Shown here: one piece after another, positions 44,047 through 56,799 of the stretch
How positions within the stretch are numbered: the first letter of the stretch is position 1
Layout of the letters: the number at the start of each line of letters is the position of its first letter
From: Neoceratodus forsteri
Taxonomy: Eukaryota; Chordata; Ceratodontiformes; Ceratodontidae
NCBI GenBank assembly: GCA_016271365.2
Contig: CM057456.1
Location: 1,396,581,001 to 1,396,645,000 of the forward strand
Direction of reading: 5' to 3'
Length of the DNA stretch: 64,000 bases
Position numbers and translations under genes: made by a program
Notes under the pieces: generated by a model
Database searches by the model: none
What the model was told of the DNA's origin: nothing
What the model saw: only the letters and a program-made list of their open reading frames with translations

Positions 44047-44262
44047 ATATTTTTTTTGTTTGTTTAGTTATTTAACCAGGTGAGACACACTAAGCTGAAA
44101 GCTTTTTTACAGGTGCGACCTAGGAGCACAGGGAAGTTAAGCGACTTGCTCAGGGTCACACAGTATGCAAGTGGAAGCTGTGGGATTCAAACCCAGGTCT
44201 GGTCTGCTGGATGTCACCAGACTTGCAGCTCAGAGCCTTAAACCACTGTGCTATACTGCCTC
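44047..44262 (-). mobile_element. MIR-like tRNA-derived SINE
   Basis: Flanked by 9-bp duplications CCTTTATAT (44038-44046 and 44263-44271). On the minus strand the head is GGAGGCAGTATAGCACAGTG and the B box GGGTTTGAATCCC. The core is GTGTGACCCTGAGCAAGTCG and the 3' part CACCTGGTTAAATAACTAAA. Same family as 12447-12670. Confidence 0.85.
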
Positions 44263-44271
44263 CCTTTATAT

Positions 44272-45959
44272 GTTTTAAACTTTTGTATAACTTTGCACAA
44301 GTAAAGAAATCCATCTTGGATGAATTTCGGGGTTACAAATTATTTGTTTACAAGGGAGGAGGTGAGTGCTGCTCCTATTTTATGCTGTTGTTAAATCATA
44401 TAGATGTAATTTCAAGGATCCGATGTTTTAATTAGTAAAATAAAAAGCCCAGAAAGTGATCCATGGTATAAAACAGAGTCTGAATAATTAGAAGAATATA
44501 AAAGGTCACAAAAAAATGGGAAGTAAAAATCGAATGCGATTTGATATTGCAATGTTTGAAGCGGTGACTGAATATTTTTCTTGATAGTTTGCCTTTTTAA
44601 GTTTTCATCATTGGGTTACAAAACAACAAAAACATCTCTCTTTGGTGGTGATGGTGTGTTTGGATAATCATGGCATTAATGGTATAATATGTTACTTAAT
44701 TAACCTCTCAATGGAATTACACCTTTCTTTGTATTACATAGTCTTCCTTTCATAACTATGAGGAAAATGTTGCTTTGGTACAACAGAAATAATTAGCATT
44801 TGTTCATCCAGTGTGAACAAATCTTCCATTGTAAGCTGATGGATATTAAAAACTTCCCACATGAATAGTTAACCATTTTGCTGCCAGCTGTCTGATTCCA
44901 TTGTTTAGCAAAATATTTCCTTCAGGGAGCATTTGTTCAGTTCTGTACCTAGCTAGGCCGTGTGCCTGTGATGTAGTTTACCAGTGAAAAAGAGAGTATA
45001 CCGTGCAAACTGCAATTTAAATGCCCGGAAAATAGGAAATCGCTGTTTTCACGTGGACAAAGGTTGTAACTCAAAGTGTAGAATCTGTGCAAACAATATT
45101 GAACTGGACTATAAGAATAAACATGTATAAACAGTTGAGGAAAGGTTGTAAGTATCATATGCAGTAAGCGAAAGTTAATGTATACTATCTGTGCATTGCT
45201 GGGTTGTGACTGATATACGGGATAATTTATTTATGCTCTTTTCACAACGACAGCCTCATGGGGGTGCTAGGAGACAGTAGTAAACACACTCACATTACTA
45301 CACTCGCACTCAAGAGGGTACGGCAAGCAACAATACAATAAAATGACAGTAACGTCAGTACACAGCTGATTTATTTGTAATTGCTTTGTCCGGGAGGAAC
45401 ACTGAGCTGCGAGCAAGTTGTTTCCAGGTGTGTGTTAGGGACAGTGTTCATGGGAAAGAGACAGTAACAAATGTATTACAGTTTGGCAGTGTACAAAAGC
45501 CAGCTCTATAGAATTAAATACAAGTTGCCATACAAATAAAATAACTAGAAATATGAAAATAACCAAAGAAAGACCGTGTGGCTGAAAGTAGCCACAAAAT
45601 ATATGGTGCACCTTGACCAACTGGGGAATGGAGGTTGAGGGGTGGGTCTGACCACCAGGGACTGTAGTAGTTGCAGGTTGATATGGTTAAATCCTATACC
45701 TGTTCCTGCATGGGAGTGGACTGGAGCAGGGAATGGAGTGAGTTCCACATGAAAGGTGCCCTTTTCCGGGAGAATGTGACAGACCTGCAGCTGATAGGTA
45801 ATGTCTGGGAGTGGGGGTGGAGTGGGGAAGTACAGCATACCTGTCAACCTTTAATTCGGAATTAAACTACAGAACGCAGGCCTTCAAAATGTGGAGCCAG
45901 TGGCCAGAATGTGAAGTACTTGTGATGTGGGCACTAACAACAGGGGAAGAGACCATGAA
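44272..45959. other. Unassigned region
   Basis: Mostly AT-rich, no recognised domain. A single TCCCTGGTGGTCAG motif lies on the minus strand near 45645-45663. Confidence 0.3.
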
Positions 45960-47879
45960 GATGGCCGCCAGGCTGGGCGTGTGATCGTTTGCTGTCTAAG
46001 ATTTATGTTGCAGTCGAGTGTTTTTTCGTTTTAAAGTTTCATTTTTAAGTTTTAATTTGTTTTATTAGCGGTATTTCCGCTGCTTTGTTTTACATTTTAT
46101 TGAATCACGTTGGTCTGTCTGATTAGCTGGCCTTCTACTTTTGGATCCGGGATTGTGGAGGATTTGTGGGCCGCCGTGTAATGTATTGCTCCCTCGCTTT
46201 TTGAGTATGTTAGAGTACTGACGCCGCATTCTCATCTTTAAGTCGCCCGGCCCTGGAAGTCAGTCGGGTGTCTAGTATACCAATTGGTATGAACTGCAGC
46301 GCCTGGTGCAAATGTTGGAAATGTTCGTTTTCGGATCATAGGACGGCTAGTGTATTCTGCCGTCTGTTCGTCTGGTGTACGAGGAGTTGGTGATCTGTTG
46401 ATTTTGGATCATATGTGGAACAGACTTTGCTGCTACAAGGGTTTTCGGACCTACAAGTTTTGGATTTTTCTTCCTTACCCTGGATTGCTTTATCTGGTTT
46501 GTGAGTACTGTGGCCAGGGTCTACATTGGATTCTGGCCTGTTTTTGAATTTCTGTTATCCTGGGAAGGCATTTGTTTCTGAGGAAGGTGGAACTCTCTTG
46601 AGTCGGTTCCCCAGGGCTGGTTTTAGACTACTTCGTGGATCTTGTTTGGATTTGGGGACCTTTGCATTTATTTCCCTGCTTTTATTGCCCTATTTGGTAA
46701 ATCCCGGCTCTTCCAAATGTAGTGGTGCAGAGGTGGGGCATCCATCACTGTGGAGTCAGTTGGTGGTGGTCCTTTCTTCTAGGGAACCCCAGGGAGCCCA
46801 TTTGATTGGGCTCCATTGGGATCTCGTAGTAACTGCTGCAGCCTGGTTGTAGGCTGGGGATAGCTTTTTGGGTTTTAGTAAGGGGAATATAGCTAGTCCC
46901 AAAGACACCTCAGTGCTTTCTTCAGTGGATAGACTGTTTCTGTGACTCAGAACCCCTTTGAATCAGTGAGAGTGTTTCTGGGGTTTTGGCCGTTGGATAT
47001 ATACTAAACTTTGACTTAGTTTGTCTTTTTTCATCATCAGCACTCTTTTGTATGGAGATTCCTTGTGCCTTTTGGAAGATCTGGCAGTGAGAGTGCCCAA
47101 GACTGGAATTTCCTGACGTTTTTCAGTGACTTCATTATAAATATTTTGTTAATTGTTTTTGTTTTGTAAATTTTATTTTGTATTATTTTCCAATTTTATA
47201 TGGTAGTGAGAGTACCATTTTGTTCCTCCTGGCTACCATAGTGAGAGTATGGTGTAGCCCGGGGAGTTTATTTTTCTTTTTTCTTTTTTCTTTTGGTTTT
47301 TTGGTTTATTAATTTGGTTTTATTTAGTGGCACCAGTTTGTGAGAGTTTCTGGTTGCCTGGGGGTTTTATTTTATTTTTTAGTTATTGCTTCATTTGATA
47401 GTTAATTTATATTTTATTTTTGTTTTGTTGTTTTGGGGATTTTTGGGGTGTAGTGATTTAATATTTTATATATTTAGACTGTAACTGCATCATTGTTTGT
47501 TTTTAGGAAATTAGGACTCTTTTTGGTATTTTGCCACAATTTGGTGGCATTTTGTGGAATGTGTCGGCTTGCTCCCCCAGTCCTATACTATTCGGCCTCC
47601 TCGCTCCATGCCCTCCACCCGTTCTGTTCCCCCCCCCCCCACTGCCTGCTTTTATCTACCAGTGCTGTCGGGCATTGGGGATTGCTCACAGGGGAGGGCA
47701 GGGTGGGTTGGGGCACAGACATTGGAGCCGAATGATCGGGTCTCTCCCATAGGGGTGGTTAGGATCAGAAGACTCCCTGGGGCAAAATGGTGCCTGGAAC
47801 GTGGTGACCCATGTCTCGTCCCCATGCCCAAGAGCACCTCCACGTTGGATGGGCAAGTAGCCTGGATGGCTCACGAACA

Positions 47880-48870
47880 TCGTCCGACCCGGGTGTTGTT
47901 ATGCAATGCCAGATCCATTAAGAACAAAACTGCATTGATTGTAGATTCTGTGGGAACAGCGGATCTGGTTTGCATCACCGAGACTTGGCTAGATGGAAAT
48001 GCTGCCTCAATTTTGGAAGCAGCTATTCCCCCCGGGGACTCTGTGATACATCGCCCGAGGTTGGATCGGGGGGGGGGGGTAGCGGTCTGTTTTAAGACTG
48101 AATTGGGCCTCACAGGTGTACCAGTTGAGGAGGCTGAATCATTTGAGTGCACTGTGGTAACTGGTGTGGGTTTTGGATAGCTCTCATCTGCTGTCCACCA
48201 GGGGATGAAAAGCTGTTCCTGCAGGAAGTAGCAGACTTTGCCAGCGACATGGCATTGGAGTCGCCCAGACTGATGGTTCTGGGTGACTTCAATGCCTGGG
48301 TCGATGATGAATCCTTGCTTTTTGGACAACACTTCCTCCAGTTGATGATTTCACTGGGCTTCACACAGATTGTTTCGTCAGCTACCCATAATGGCGGTCA
48401 CTCTGTTGAGCTGGTCTTCCTCCTGGGTATTGAAGCCTCCAGTTTGGGGGTGGAACCTGTCGGTTGGTCTAATCACTACACCGTGAGGTTCAATTTTTCT
48501 GCCTCCCTGAGTAGGTCTGCCCCTGTGGAGATGGTCAGTTACCGCCCTTTGCGGGATGTGGTACCTGAAGATCTGTTGGCGGCAATCGACTTCTTGGTGT
48601 TCAGTGAGACCAGCACCGGTCCAGAGCAGTTAGTTGTGGCCTATGATAAGACTATTTCTTCAGCTCTTGACTGGATTGCTCCGGCCCGTGTTCGCCCCCT
48701 TCTGCTTCGCCCTCGGGCCCAATGGTTTGATGGGTCTCTGAGGGAGTTGCGGAAGTTGGGACACAGGTTAGAACGTCGCTGGGGGAAATATGCCTTGGAT
48801 GCTGACCATCTTATTTTGTTAGAGCATTATCAACTCTATCAATCAGCGATCTCCCATAAGAAGGCATAAT
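47880..48870 (+). pseudogene. L2 endonuclease domain, frameshifted
   Basis: One frame gives RPTRVLLCNARSIKNKTALI and DLVCITETWLDGNAA, the N and E catalytic blocks, then RGGGVAVCFK. After a frameshift around 48150-48180 another frame gives LICCPPGDEKLFLQEVADF and LMVLGDFNAWVDDES with the GDFN block, and later VGWSNHYTVRF, where the expected S-D-H is S-N-H. It ends at a stop at 48867. Confidence 0.75.
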
Positions 48871-49083
48871 TCCTGCCCAGGGAAATCGCTGTTGCTAGGA
48901 ATCGACCGGCTCAACTCTTCCAAACTGTGGACAGGTTGTGCAACCCAACCTGTCTGCAGCTCCGTCGAGTTTTTTTCACAAATGGAGTGTGATGAGATCA
49001 CTCGATTCTTTGCGAATAAGGTGGCCGACATCAGGCAGGAGATCCATCTGTTCCGTTCTGTGGGAGATGCGGTTGGTTGACAC

Positions 49084-50697
49084 TTGGCCACTATGCCCGG
49101 TATTTCCTGGAGTACCTTTGATCTGCTGGAGTTAACTGATATTATGAGGATTGTCCAGGGGATACACCCCACATGCTGTAGTTTAGACACAGGCCCTACT
49201 TCCCTAATTTTGGGTTGTAGTGATATTATCGGCCCGGTCTTAGCTCAGATTGTCCGGTGCTCCTTGGAATTGGGTGAGTTTCCAAGCTCCCTGAAGGAAG
49301 CGGTGGTGACGCCTCTTCTGAAGAAAGCTTCTTTGGACCCAGAGACTCTAGCGAACTACAGACCTATCTTGAACCTTCCTTTTGTGGGAAAGGTTATCGA
49401 GAAAGTGATGGCAACTCAACTGGAGAACCACTTAACCATCCATAATTTATACGAACCTCTCCAGTTGGGTTTTCATAAGAGGCATAGTACTGAGACTGCT
49501 CTGGTTGGGGTACTCAATGATCTTCTGATGGCGAGAGATCAGAGAAACCGTTCTATCTTGGTACTCCTTGATCTCTCTTCAGCTTTTGACACTGTGGAAC
49601 ATGGGGTTCTGCTCGAGTGCCTGAGGTCCATCTATGGGCTGACTGGAACAGCGCTCAGATGGTTTTCATCTTTCCTCACTGGTCGAACTCAGAGAGTTGT
49701 CTCGGGAATATTTTCTTCCAAGTCTTTCTCTCTGCCTTGTGGGGTGCCCCAGGGCTCGGTGCTGTCCCCCATATTGTTTGCAGTGTATATGCTGCCCCTC
49801 GGAGACACTGTAAGACAGTATGGGCTGAGGTTTCACCGCTATGCTGATGATACCCAGCTCTACTTGTCTTTTGCCCCCGACCAGGTGTGTGCTGTCTCAG
49901 TATTTAATAGCTGTCTCATTGAAATCCAAGATTGGATGAGTTCCAGCGGGTTAAAGTTGGATGCAGGAAAGACTGAGGTTTTGGTGGTGGACCCGGGTCA
50001 CAGGACAGAGGGGTTGAGGACTGATTTGCCCTCTGGCTTATTTCTGGGGGGCGTACCGATCCTTACCTCTGAACGGGTGCGTGACCTGGGAGTGATACTT
50101 GACGATGGGCTAACCCTTCACCATCAGGTGTCAGCAGTTGTCAAGTTAGCCTTTTACCATCTTAGGAACATTGCCAGGATCAAGCACCTTGTTCCGTCCA
50201 GTGATTTGCATGTTTTGGTCTATGCCTTTGTGACCTCGTGCCTTGACTGCTGTAACTCCCTGTACCTAGGGCTTTCTGGGGTTGATATCCACTGTTTGCA
50301 GCTAGTGCAGAACGCTGCTGCCCGTTTATTGACTGGGGTATCAAAGAGATCTCGTATTACCCCAGTGTTGCGCGATCTGCACTGGCTGCCGGTTCAGTGG
50401 TGGATCACCTTTAAGGTAGGTTTGTTAACCTACAAAGCCCTTCACAGACAGGGTCCTGACTACTTGAAAGAGCTTCTGACTCCTTACACCCCTGTGCGAC
50501 AGCTCCACTCGGCTGACGAGGGGTTGCTGGAGATTCCATGGGTTAGTCTGAATTCATCTGGAGCTCGGGCTTTTATGTTTGTTGCACCAGCCCTCTGGAA
50601 TTCTCTACCACTTCAGCTACGGGAGTGCAGGGCAGTGGAGCTTTAAGCAGGCACTGAAGACTTTTCTATGGGACAAAGCTTTTCCTGCTTTTCTATG
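49084..50697 (+). pseudogene. L2 reverse transcriptase, almost intact
   Basis: A 520-codon open frame holds all RT blocks: NYRPILNLPFVGKVIEKVM, GFHKRHSTETALVGVLND, VLLDLSSAFDTVEHG (catalytic Asp), CGVPQGSVLSPILFAVYM, and FHRYADDTQLYLSF (YADD). The L2-specific C-terminus follows: FYHLRNIARIKHLV, NAAARLLTGVSKRSRITPVL, LHWLPVQWW. A one-base shift near 50640 separates the final FKQALKTFLWDKAF. Upstream stops (48867, 49078) cut it from the endonuclease, so it is a pseudogene. Confidence 0.88.
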
Positions 50698-50800
50698 ATT
50701 TTATTCATATTTATTGTTTTATTGAATCTGTTGTATTTGTGCAGTGCCTTGAAATTTTGAAAGGCGCTATATTAAAGAAAGCTATTATTATTATTATTAC

Positions 50801-52183
50801 TTGCTTATTTTAAAGAATAATACATTATAAGACTGGTGGGCCTCATGGGTTATGAATTAAGGAATGTTTCTATCAAGATAAAGTTTTTGATTGTTTGCGT
50901 GTCCAGAAATAGCTCTAACATTATGTTCAATGTCAGTATATCATTATGGTGCCAGGGTAAATTTAGATGTAAAATACATGCAAAAAATGCATAGCAGATG
51001 AGAAGTATGGATTAGAGTAACACTGGCTGTAGCAGGTAAGTCATAAAGATAAGAGGCTGGGAGCAATTGGGTGATCGCTACAGTTCCTTATAAAGGCGAT
51101 AACTGGGCAAATAACTCTGAAACGCGTTGAAGTGGGGGTTTATTTCAGCAATCGGGATCAAGTTAGGTATATGCGCATTTAGCAAAATCTCTCCTAGCCT
51201 TGGATGCAGTGAAGCTAAGCATGTCCTGGGACTGTAGCAGAGGGCAGAGTTGCAGCTGTAGATAGTGTGTCCTCTGTAAGGAGGAATTTGGGTGCATTCC
51301 TATGTGCACACTCGTGTAGGAAAGAAACTCACTGGTAGTTCCTGTGATTTGAAGGACTCAGTCAGTTCAGCATCTGCTAGAGTATTCAGTGGTCTGTGTG
51401 AAGGTCATAAACATGTACTGGCAGGCCTGCAGAATGTCTTGTATAGGATATCAAGCCTACAGTATGTAGCACTGCAGTTGAGGCAGGCAGTGGAAAAACT
51501 ATCATGCTTGGTTATGCCAAGGTAAACTGCAGTGCACTGCTGTCGGTTTGCATGCTGAGGCATTGAGGCAGGGTTTAGAATGGTACAGTGAGCTCGGCCT
51601 TGGTCTGGTTGACACTAGAATGCATTGATGAACTAAATGTAGTTTGGAGACAGACACCAGGCATTTGAGACTGTCCACCTGCTCAGTGGGGAGGTTTTCC
51701 AAGGTTCATGTTGTAGTTTGGTCTACCGTTTCCTTCAGATTAGAGGGGTACCAAAGATCAGAGTTTTCCTCTTGATAATATTACGAATGAGTTTGTTGTC
51801 AGAGAAACAGTTTTCAGTCTTCTTGAAATCTGATTGAACATTTTAAACCACACAACCACAGACAAAAGAGCAGTTGTATAGGGCTGTCTCATCTGCATCA
51901 TGCTTTGGCAGGTAGTTCGTTATCTGCGCTGACAGATTAGTCATTCCCCAGATACCTGTGGATCACCCTTTTACTATTCACACTGAGGATTTAGTAAAGA
52001 GAAAACTACTCAGTCCCCCCCAACTCACTTTAAAAAATCTCCTGTGTATTTTGCCCTCCTGGCTCAACCTGCAATGGACTTGAAAAGACCTAAAGGACAA
52101 CTCTTTGGGCCAACAGGAGGGCTGTTTCCTTTCAAGTGTTAAGTAAATTCCACCTCCCGCATTCCCTACCAGGCATCATGTAA
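50801..52183. other. Unassigned region
   Basis: No recognised domain. A phrase CTCTGAAACGCGTTGAAG at 51114-51131 recalls tails of some retroelements but is too short to assign. Confidence 0.3.
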
Positions 52184-52322
52184 GCAATAAGACATGGCTG
52201 GGTGTTGGTAGTACTGAGATACCCGCACACCCAGGGGCATAGTAAGGCCACGAGGCTGCAGGCTGGGTGCCTGGTGTGCAGGCCTCCAGTACTACCAACA
52301 CCCAGCCACATGTCTTTATTGC
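52184..52322. mobile_element. Palindromic MITE-like element 3
   Basis: Arms 52184-52216 and 52287-52322 pair: GCAATAAGACATG, GGCTGGGTGTTGGTAGTACT with AGTACTACCAACACCCAGCC, CATGTCTTTATTGC. The loop has GGCCACGAGGCTGCAGG, shared with element 2. Confidence 0.7.
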
Positions 52323-54080
52323 ACTTGGCAAATGGGCCTCAATTGTAAAAAAAAAAAAAAAATACCAACAGTATGGAATAAGATGAAAAACAAATGCATT
52401 TATTGAATTATTGTTAAAATAACTTTATGCATCAGAAAATAGTCCCAAACTAAATTTTAACACAGGGGACTGTAAAAGCACTAGAAAGTGTAAAAGCCGA
52501 GTAAAATGTGACAACAGTGAAGTTTGCAGTAGGATAATTTATTTTAATAAGTTTGTATAGCACTGAATAGAATTATTCTGTTTTACTAGTCCTATGGTCT
52601 GTATTCAAATATCATGTCAGCCACTGTGACAGTCATGCTGGCTGTTTTCCCTGTCCCTGCCACACACACACATAAAAACACAGCTTTTCTTTACTGTTTA
52701 AATTTACAGTATGTGTTTAACTGTGCTTATATCAGTGAAATATACTGCCGTTTGAAGTGGTAGTCAAGCAGTCGGGAACACTGGCAGGCATACTGTGCTG
52801 CTGCTGTCAGGCAATGCTGAAGACAATCTGGGTCCTCCTGTACAAGGTAGGCCAAACAGTGATGCTTTCCTGAGCTGCATTGGGAATGGGTGCTATTCTG
52901 CTAAGCGTACTGACTAATAAGCCGCCCAGAGCAGTAATAAGATTGTGTATTCGTGCCGAGTGAACTGGCAGTGGAACATGGCCACGGTGTGGAGAACTGT
53001 ACTTCTCAAACAGGGCAGATCAGTGTCAGAACAACAAGGGATGTTTTACAACTCAGGTGTGGATCTGATTTTATTGCTACTATAAAATAAAAAAATGTAC
53101 ACGTCTGTTTCCGTGTCTTTGGTTGGGTTGACCGCACTGGTGAGAGGCTGACAATGCTGATATTGTTAGCACTGAGTGTAAAAATATATTATTTGCTTTT
53201 TTCCCTAACTATGTGTCACTGCTTAAGACGAGGGATTGATTGCGTGGAAAATACCATGTCTTGAATGGGTCACACAGTAAATGTTTACTTGTAAAAAAAA
53301 AAAAAAAAAAAAGGCCAAGTAACAGGCGAAAAAAACATGGCTGCCAGATAAAAATGAACATTCCACTGGCACAAGCATTTTGTTTTGTTATGAGGCAGCC
53401 AGATGGCTAGTACATTTTTTGCCTGGTGGTAGTACTGCCACCATGTATGGGTACTAACCAGTCAGGATGCAGGGATATAGGTGTCCATTTTATAACAGTC
53501 AGTTAAACCCTACCTACTGCATAATCTTCCTTCCTAGCTGTGATCCCAATAAAGACCTAATGGCCTTACTTTTGGGCCACTGGGGGGGCTAGTCCTAACC
53601 TCTGTGTCTAGAAAAGTTCCCCCATGCCCTACCAGCCGGGCCTACCAGGCACCAGCACCCTTTAATTAAGTCTTTGCCTTCTTCTCAGACCCTCTTCCAG
53701 GTGCCATTCCCAGTATCCCCACCCCTCCCACCCACCCGTAGCCTTTTCAGTTTAGTTTAGCTTACTAGGTAAGTCCACTGGAACTCAAACGTTCAATTTA
53801 CAGGGATGAACCCAACTTTAAAGAAACAAAACAACAATAACACAATAACGTACAATATTGATTACAACATGAGAACATACTGTTAGGAATAAAAGGTCAC
53901 TGTTAACAATGCAGTATACAGGGTATTCATTTAACAAATACGTTCATCTACAATAACTGTAAGAATGAACATGCAGTCATAGCTAATATTTATGGCAAAT
54001 TTACTGGACTGCTTTGATGAATTTGTCTGAACACTGACGTATACACAAACACATTTCTAACTTTAAAATCTCTTCAGTGA
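52323..54080. other. Unassigned region with poly-A runs
   Basis: Poly-A runs at 52346-52362 and 53293-53312 suggest old retroposon tails, but no element body was identified. Confidence 0.3.
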
Positions 54081-54084
54081 GTCC

Positions 54085-54632
54085 ATCTGATAGTGCTACT
54101 GCAGTACTGCTGCTTGCTATCCCAGTGACCCAGGTTCTTATGCCAGCCTCCTTTCCTCCAGAGGGCCATCTGGAAGAAGATTGAGCATCCCAGAGGGCTG
54201 TCTCTTCTGGAACGGGGTGTCCAGGTCCTGTTGCAGTACTGCTACCTTGGTGACGCTGGGTGGTGGCGCAGAGTGGTGGGGAAGGGGGGCTGTCCGGCCT
54301 GCATCACACCTACATGCTGTGTTGTGTGCACACTTGAAGTGCTGTGTGCCAGCACCCAAAGGAAAGGAACTAAGAAAATGGCTCTGATCTGCAGGCTGAT
54401 GTGTGCAGTCGTCTTGGACTGCCTTGCTCTTCTGAAGGGCCTTCTGGGTGGCTTGAGTATCCGAAGGAGTTTTCTCTTCCCGACCCTGATGGCCCTGTCA
54501 CCAGGGTAAGCTGTGGGAGAATGGCGGTGTCACCACACAGAAATGTGATGGAACTGGGAGCTCATTGTCATTGGTGCTGATGGCTGCCAGTTGGTGAGTA
54601 GAAGCATAAATAGTAAATAAAAAAAAAAAAAA
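54085..54632 (+). mobile_element. Divergent long tRNA-headed SINE, copy 3
   Basis: The head region (CCCAGTGACCCAGGTTCTTA), GATTGAGCATCCCAGAGGG, a GTGTGCACACTTGAAGTGC-like block and the end AGCATAAATAGTAAATAAA plus poly-A parallel the copies at 37366 and 40332. The flanks show no convincing duplication, so it is older. Confidence 0.45.
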
Positions 54633-55007
54633 GAGCCCATTTTAAAAAGTTCGATGTTTCTTTGGGGGAGGATTGCTCTCACTCTTTATCACCTACTGCT
54701 AGACATTGTTGGAAGGCTTGGCCCCAGTCCCAGCAGTTGGGAATACCGAGCTGAACACTCCCAATTACTGCCTGCTAGAGCCTTCAATAGCTGGATGTTG
54801 GCACCCAGTGGGGCTTGGGTGGGAGTGAATTACTGGCCATTGAGGCTGGAACTAGCAACCCTGATGTCCTAACCATGAGCAATTAGGGTTTTTTTCTCTC
54901 TTCGTTTCTCCCCCCCCCCTTTTGTTGGATTGAGAAGGAAACAGCAAAATACATTTGGGGAATGTTTTAAAGGGGGTGGTAATTTAATTTACAGTAGTAA
55001 TTGTATG

Positions 55008-56631
55008 TGTAACCCCTAGATGGCGCTATCCCAGGGGCTACTACCCCTGCCTGATTTGCCACTAACAGGTTGAGGGGCCTGGATCCAATGGCGGGTGCCT
55101 CCACCCAGAGGTCAGGGTTTGCAATAGTTAAACTAACTTGGTCACAGCCCTCTGGGACACTGCAACCCCCCTTTCTTCCCACTAGTGGCCCACACAATAT
55201 ATCAGAATTACCTTCACAGTATACACTTACCCCCAGGTCTGGTTCTGGCACTGGGACCTCCTGTGAAATGAGATACAGTGCAACAATCACAGTACAGTAC
55301 TTTAACATAGACAAATACCTCAGGCAGTATAACTTTGCTGAAACAAGCAGCTCTGATTTATTTAGGGGATATAACAAGGACAGGGGAATCAGGTTAATTA
55401 GCTTATCACTCTAATAATCTACCTATGGCTCTGTGCACAGGCCTCATCCCTATCAGTTACTGTCCCTGGGTACCCAAGCCCTAGTGGCTAGTCCAAACCG
55501 TGGCAGCTGGTAGGGCCCTTTCACACAGAGAAAAGGAGAATTAAACAGTCAGCAGTACAGTAATTCCATTTGGATTTAATGTGGCAATTCAACAGGGAGC
55601 GACCTGAATTAGTACTCACGACCTCCAAATAAGATAGGGTCCTTCAATGTCAGCAGGGCTCACTTGAGGTACACAAACCTCTTCACACATCCATATAAAA
55701 GAAAGCACTATACCAGGCAGGCTGCATCTGTATCCCGATCGCAATTACTGCACAATACCCGGGAGAACACACAGCAGATTCAGTTCCTGACAGACCGAAT
55801 GCAATTTTCAGCAATTCCTCCAGTCTTCTACAGGGTGAGCCTGGTTTCTACTCTTCACAGATCCTTTGATTCTTTTCACAGGACGGATTCAGTCCTAACA
55901 AGCTGTTACACAAGCTGCAGACCGAACTCTGGGCCTTACACACGTTTTTGACTAAAACTGCACACTGAAAAGCACAGGGCTCCTTCCTTCTTCACTGCCA
56001 AAGCTCAACTGAAACTCCAACCGACAAAACTGGCACTTCCTTTGAGTTCCTCCCAGTTCTTGACTGGATTGGCTGTCACTCACAATAGACTGCTGCTGTT
56101 GGTCCAAAAAGGCACTGAAGTCTAAACTACATCTCCCAGAGTCACTGCCCATACAATCCTCTTGTGGCTGGCTCAGATTATGAGTCCAAGTTCTGATTCG
56201 TCCAAGGCACCATTTTAGAGCTAGCTTACCCCACACTGATTGGTCCAGTTCAGCAGTTCAAAACTAGAATGGGAACTAGCAGACACAGTTCTGACTGCAA
56301 AGAAAGCAGGTTAGACAAACTGTAATTTCATTATTACTCTAAATAATTTCTGGCAAACAGTTACATCTTTCAGATAGGTTCCTTTGCACTCCTAGTGACT
56401 GCAAAAATGAAGTGAATTGCAGCAGCTTGAGTGGTACTCAATCAAAGAAACACACAGTCCCCCATACAAACTAATTATGTCTGCAAGCAGACAGCTCTTA
56501 AAGAGACAGTACCAGAGGTTCTAAAAACACTCACTGATAAATGGCTTAAATGCCAAACACCATTCAGGCTTGGAGCATTCAAGCAAGCTCCTGGAAGTCT
56601 TTTGGGAACCCCCATTTGCAGGGGGGTTACA
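55008..56631 (-). mobile_element. Probable solo LTR
   Basis: The ends are TGTAACCCC and GGGGTTACA, a TG...CA inverted terminal pair. The flanks are TATG on both sides (55004-55007 and 56632-56635), a 4-bp target duplication. On the minus strand there are CCAAT-type sites near 56240 and 56070 and an AATAAA-type signal near 55357-55362, which favours minus orientation. A TATAAAA also occurs on the + strand at 55694-55700. At 1.62 kb with no internal coding region it looks like a solo LTR of a gypsy- or retrovirus-related element; the family is unknown. Confidence 0.65.
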
Positions 56632-56799
56632 TATGCATTGGATCGGATAAGTGGTACACATCCCATGCTGTAAAAAGTGTAGCCCCCAGGCAATTCCAGA
56701 AATATCCATGACTGACTTTTAGGATGAATAATGCCATTGTCAGAACTCTCCAAAACATGACGGATTGTATTCACCCAAGCCTAGCTGCCCACACATGCA

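Larger units (their letters stand above)
45960..50800 (+). mobile_element. L2-clade LINE, possibly near full length
   Basis: ORF2 (47880-50697) carries endonuclease and RT blocks of the L2/Maui type. The 3' end reads GGCGCTATATTAAAGAAAGC followed by (ATT)n, typical of L2. The 5' part (45960-47870) is T-rich with a cysteine-bearing start at about 46279 and may be the L2 5' UTR and ORF1, but no ORF1 domain is readable. The left boundary, set at GAAGATGGCCGCCAGG, is a guess. Confidence 0.7.

Noticed and set aside
51100..51150. Penelope-like tail phrase CTCTGAAACGCGTTGAAG
   Set aside because: Too short and no other element structure nearby.
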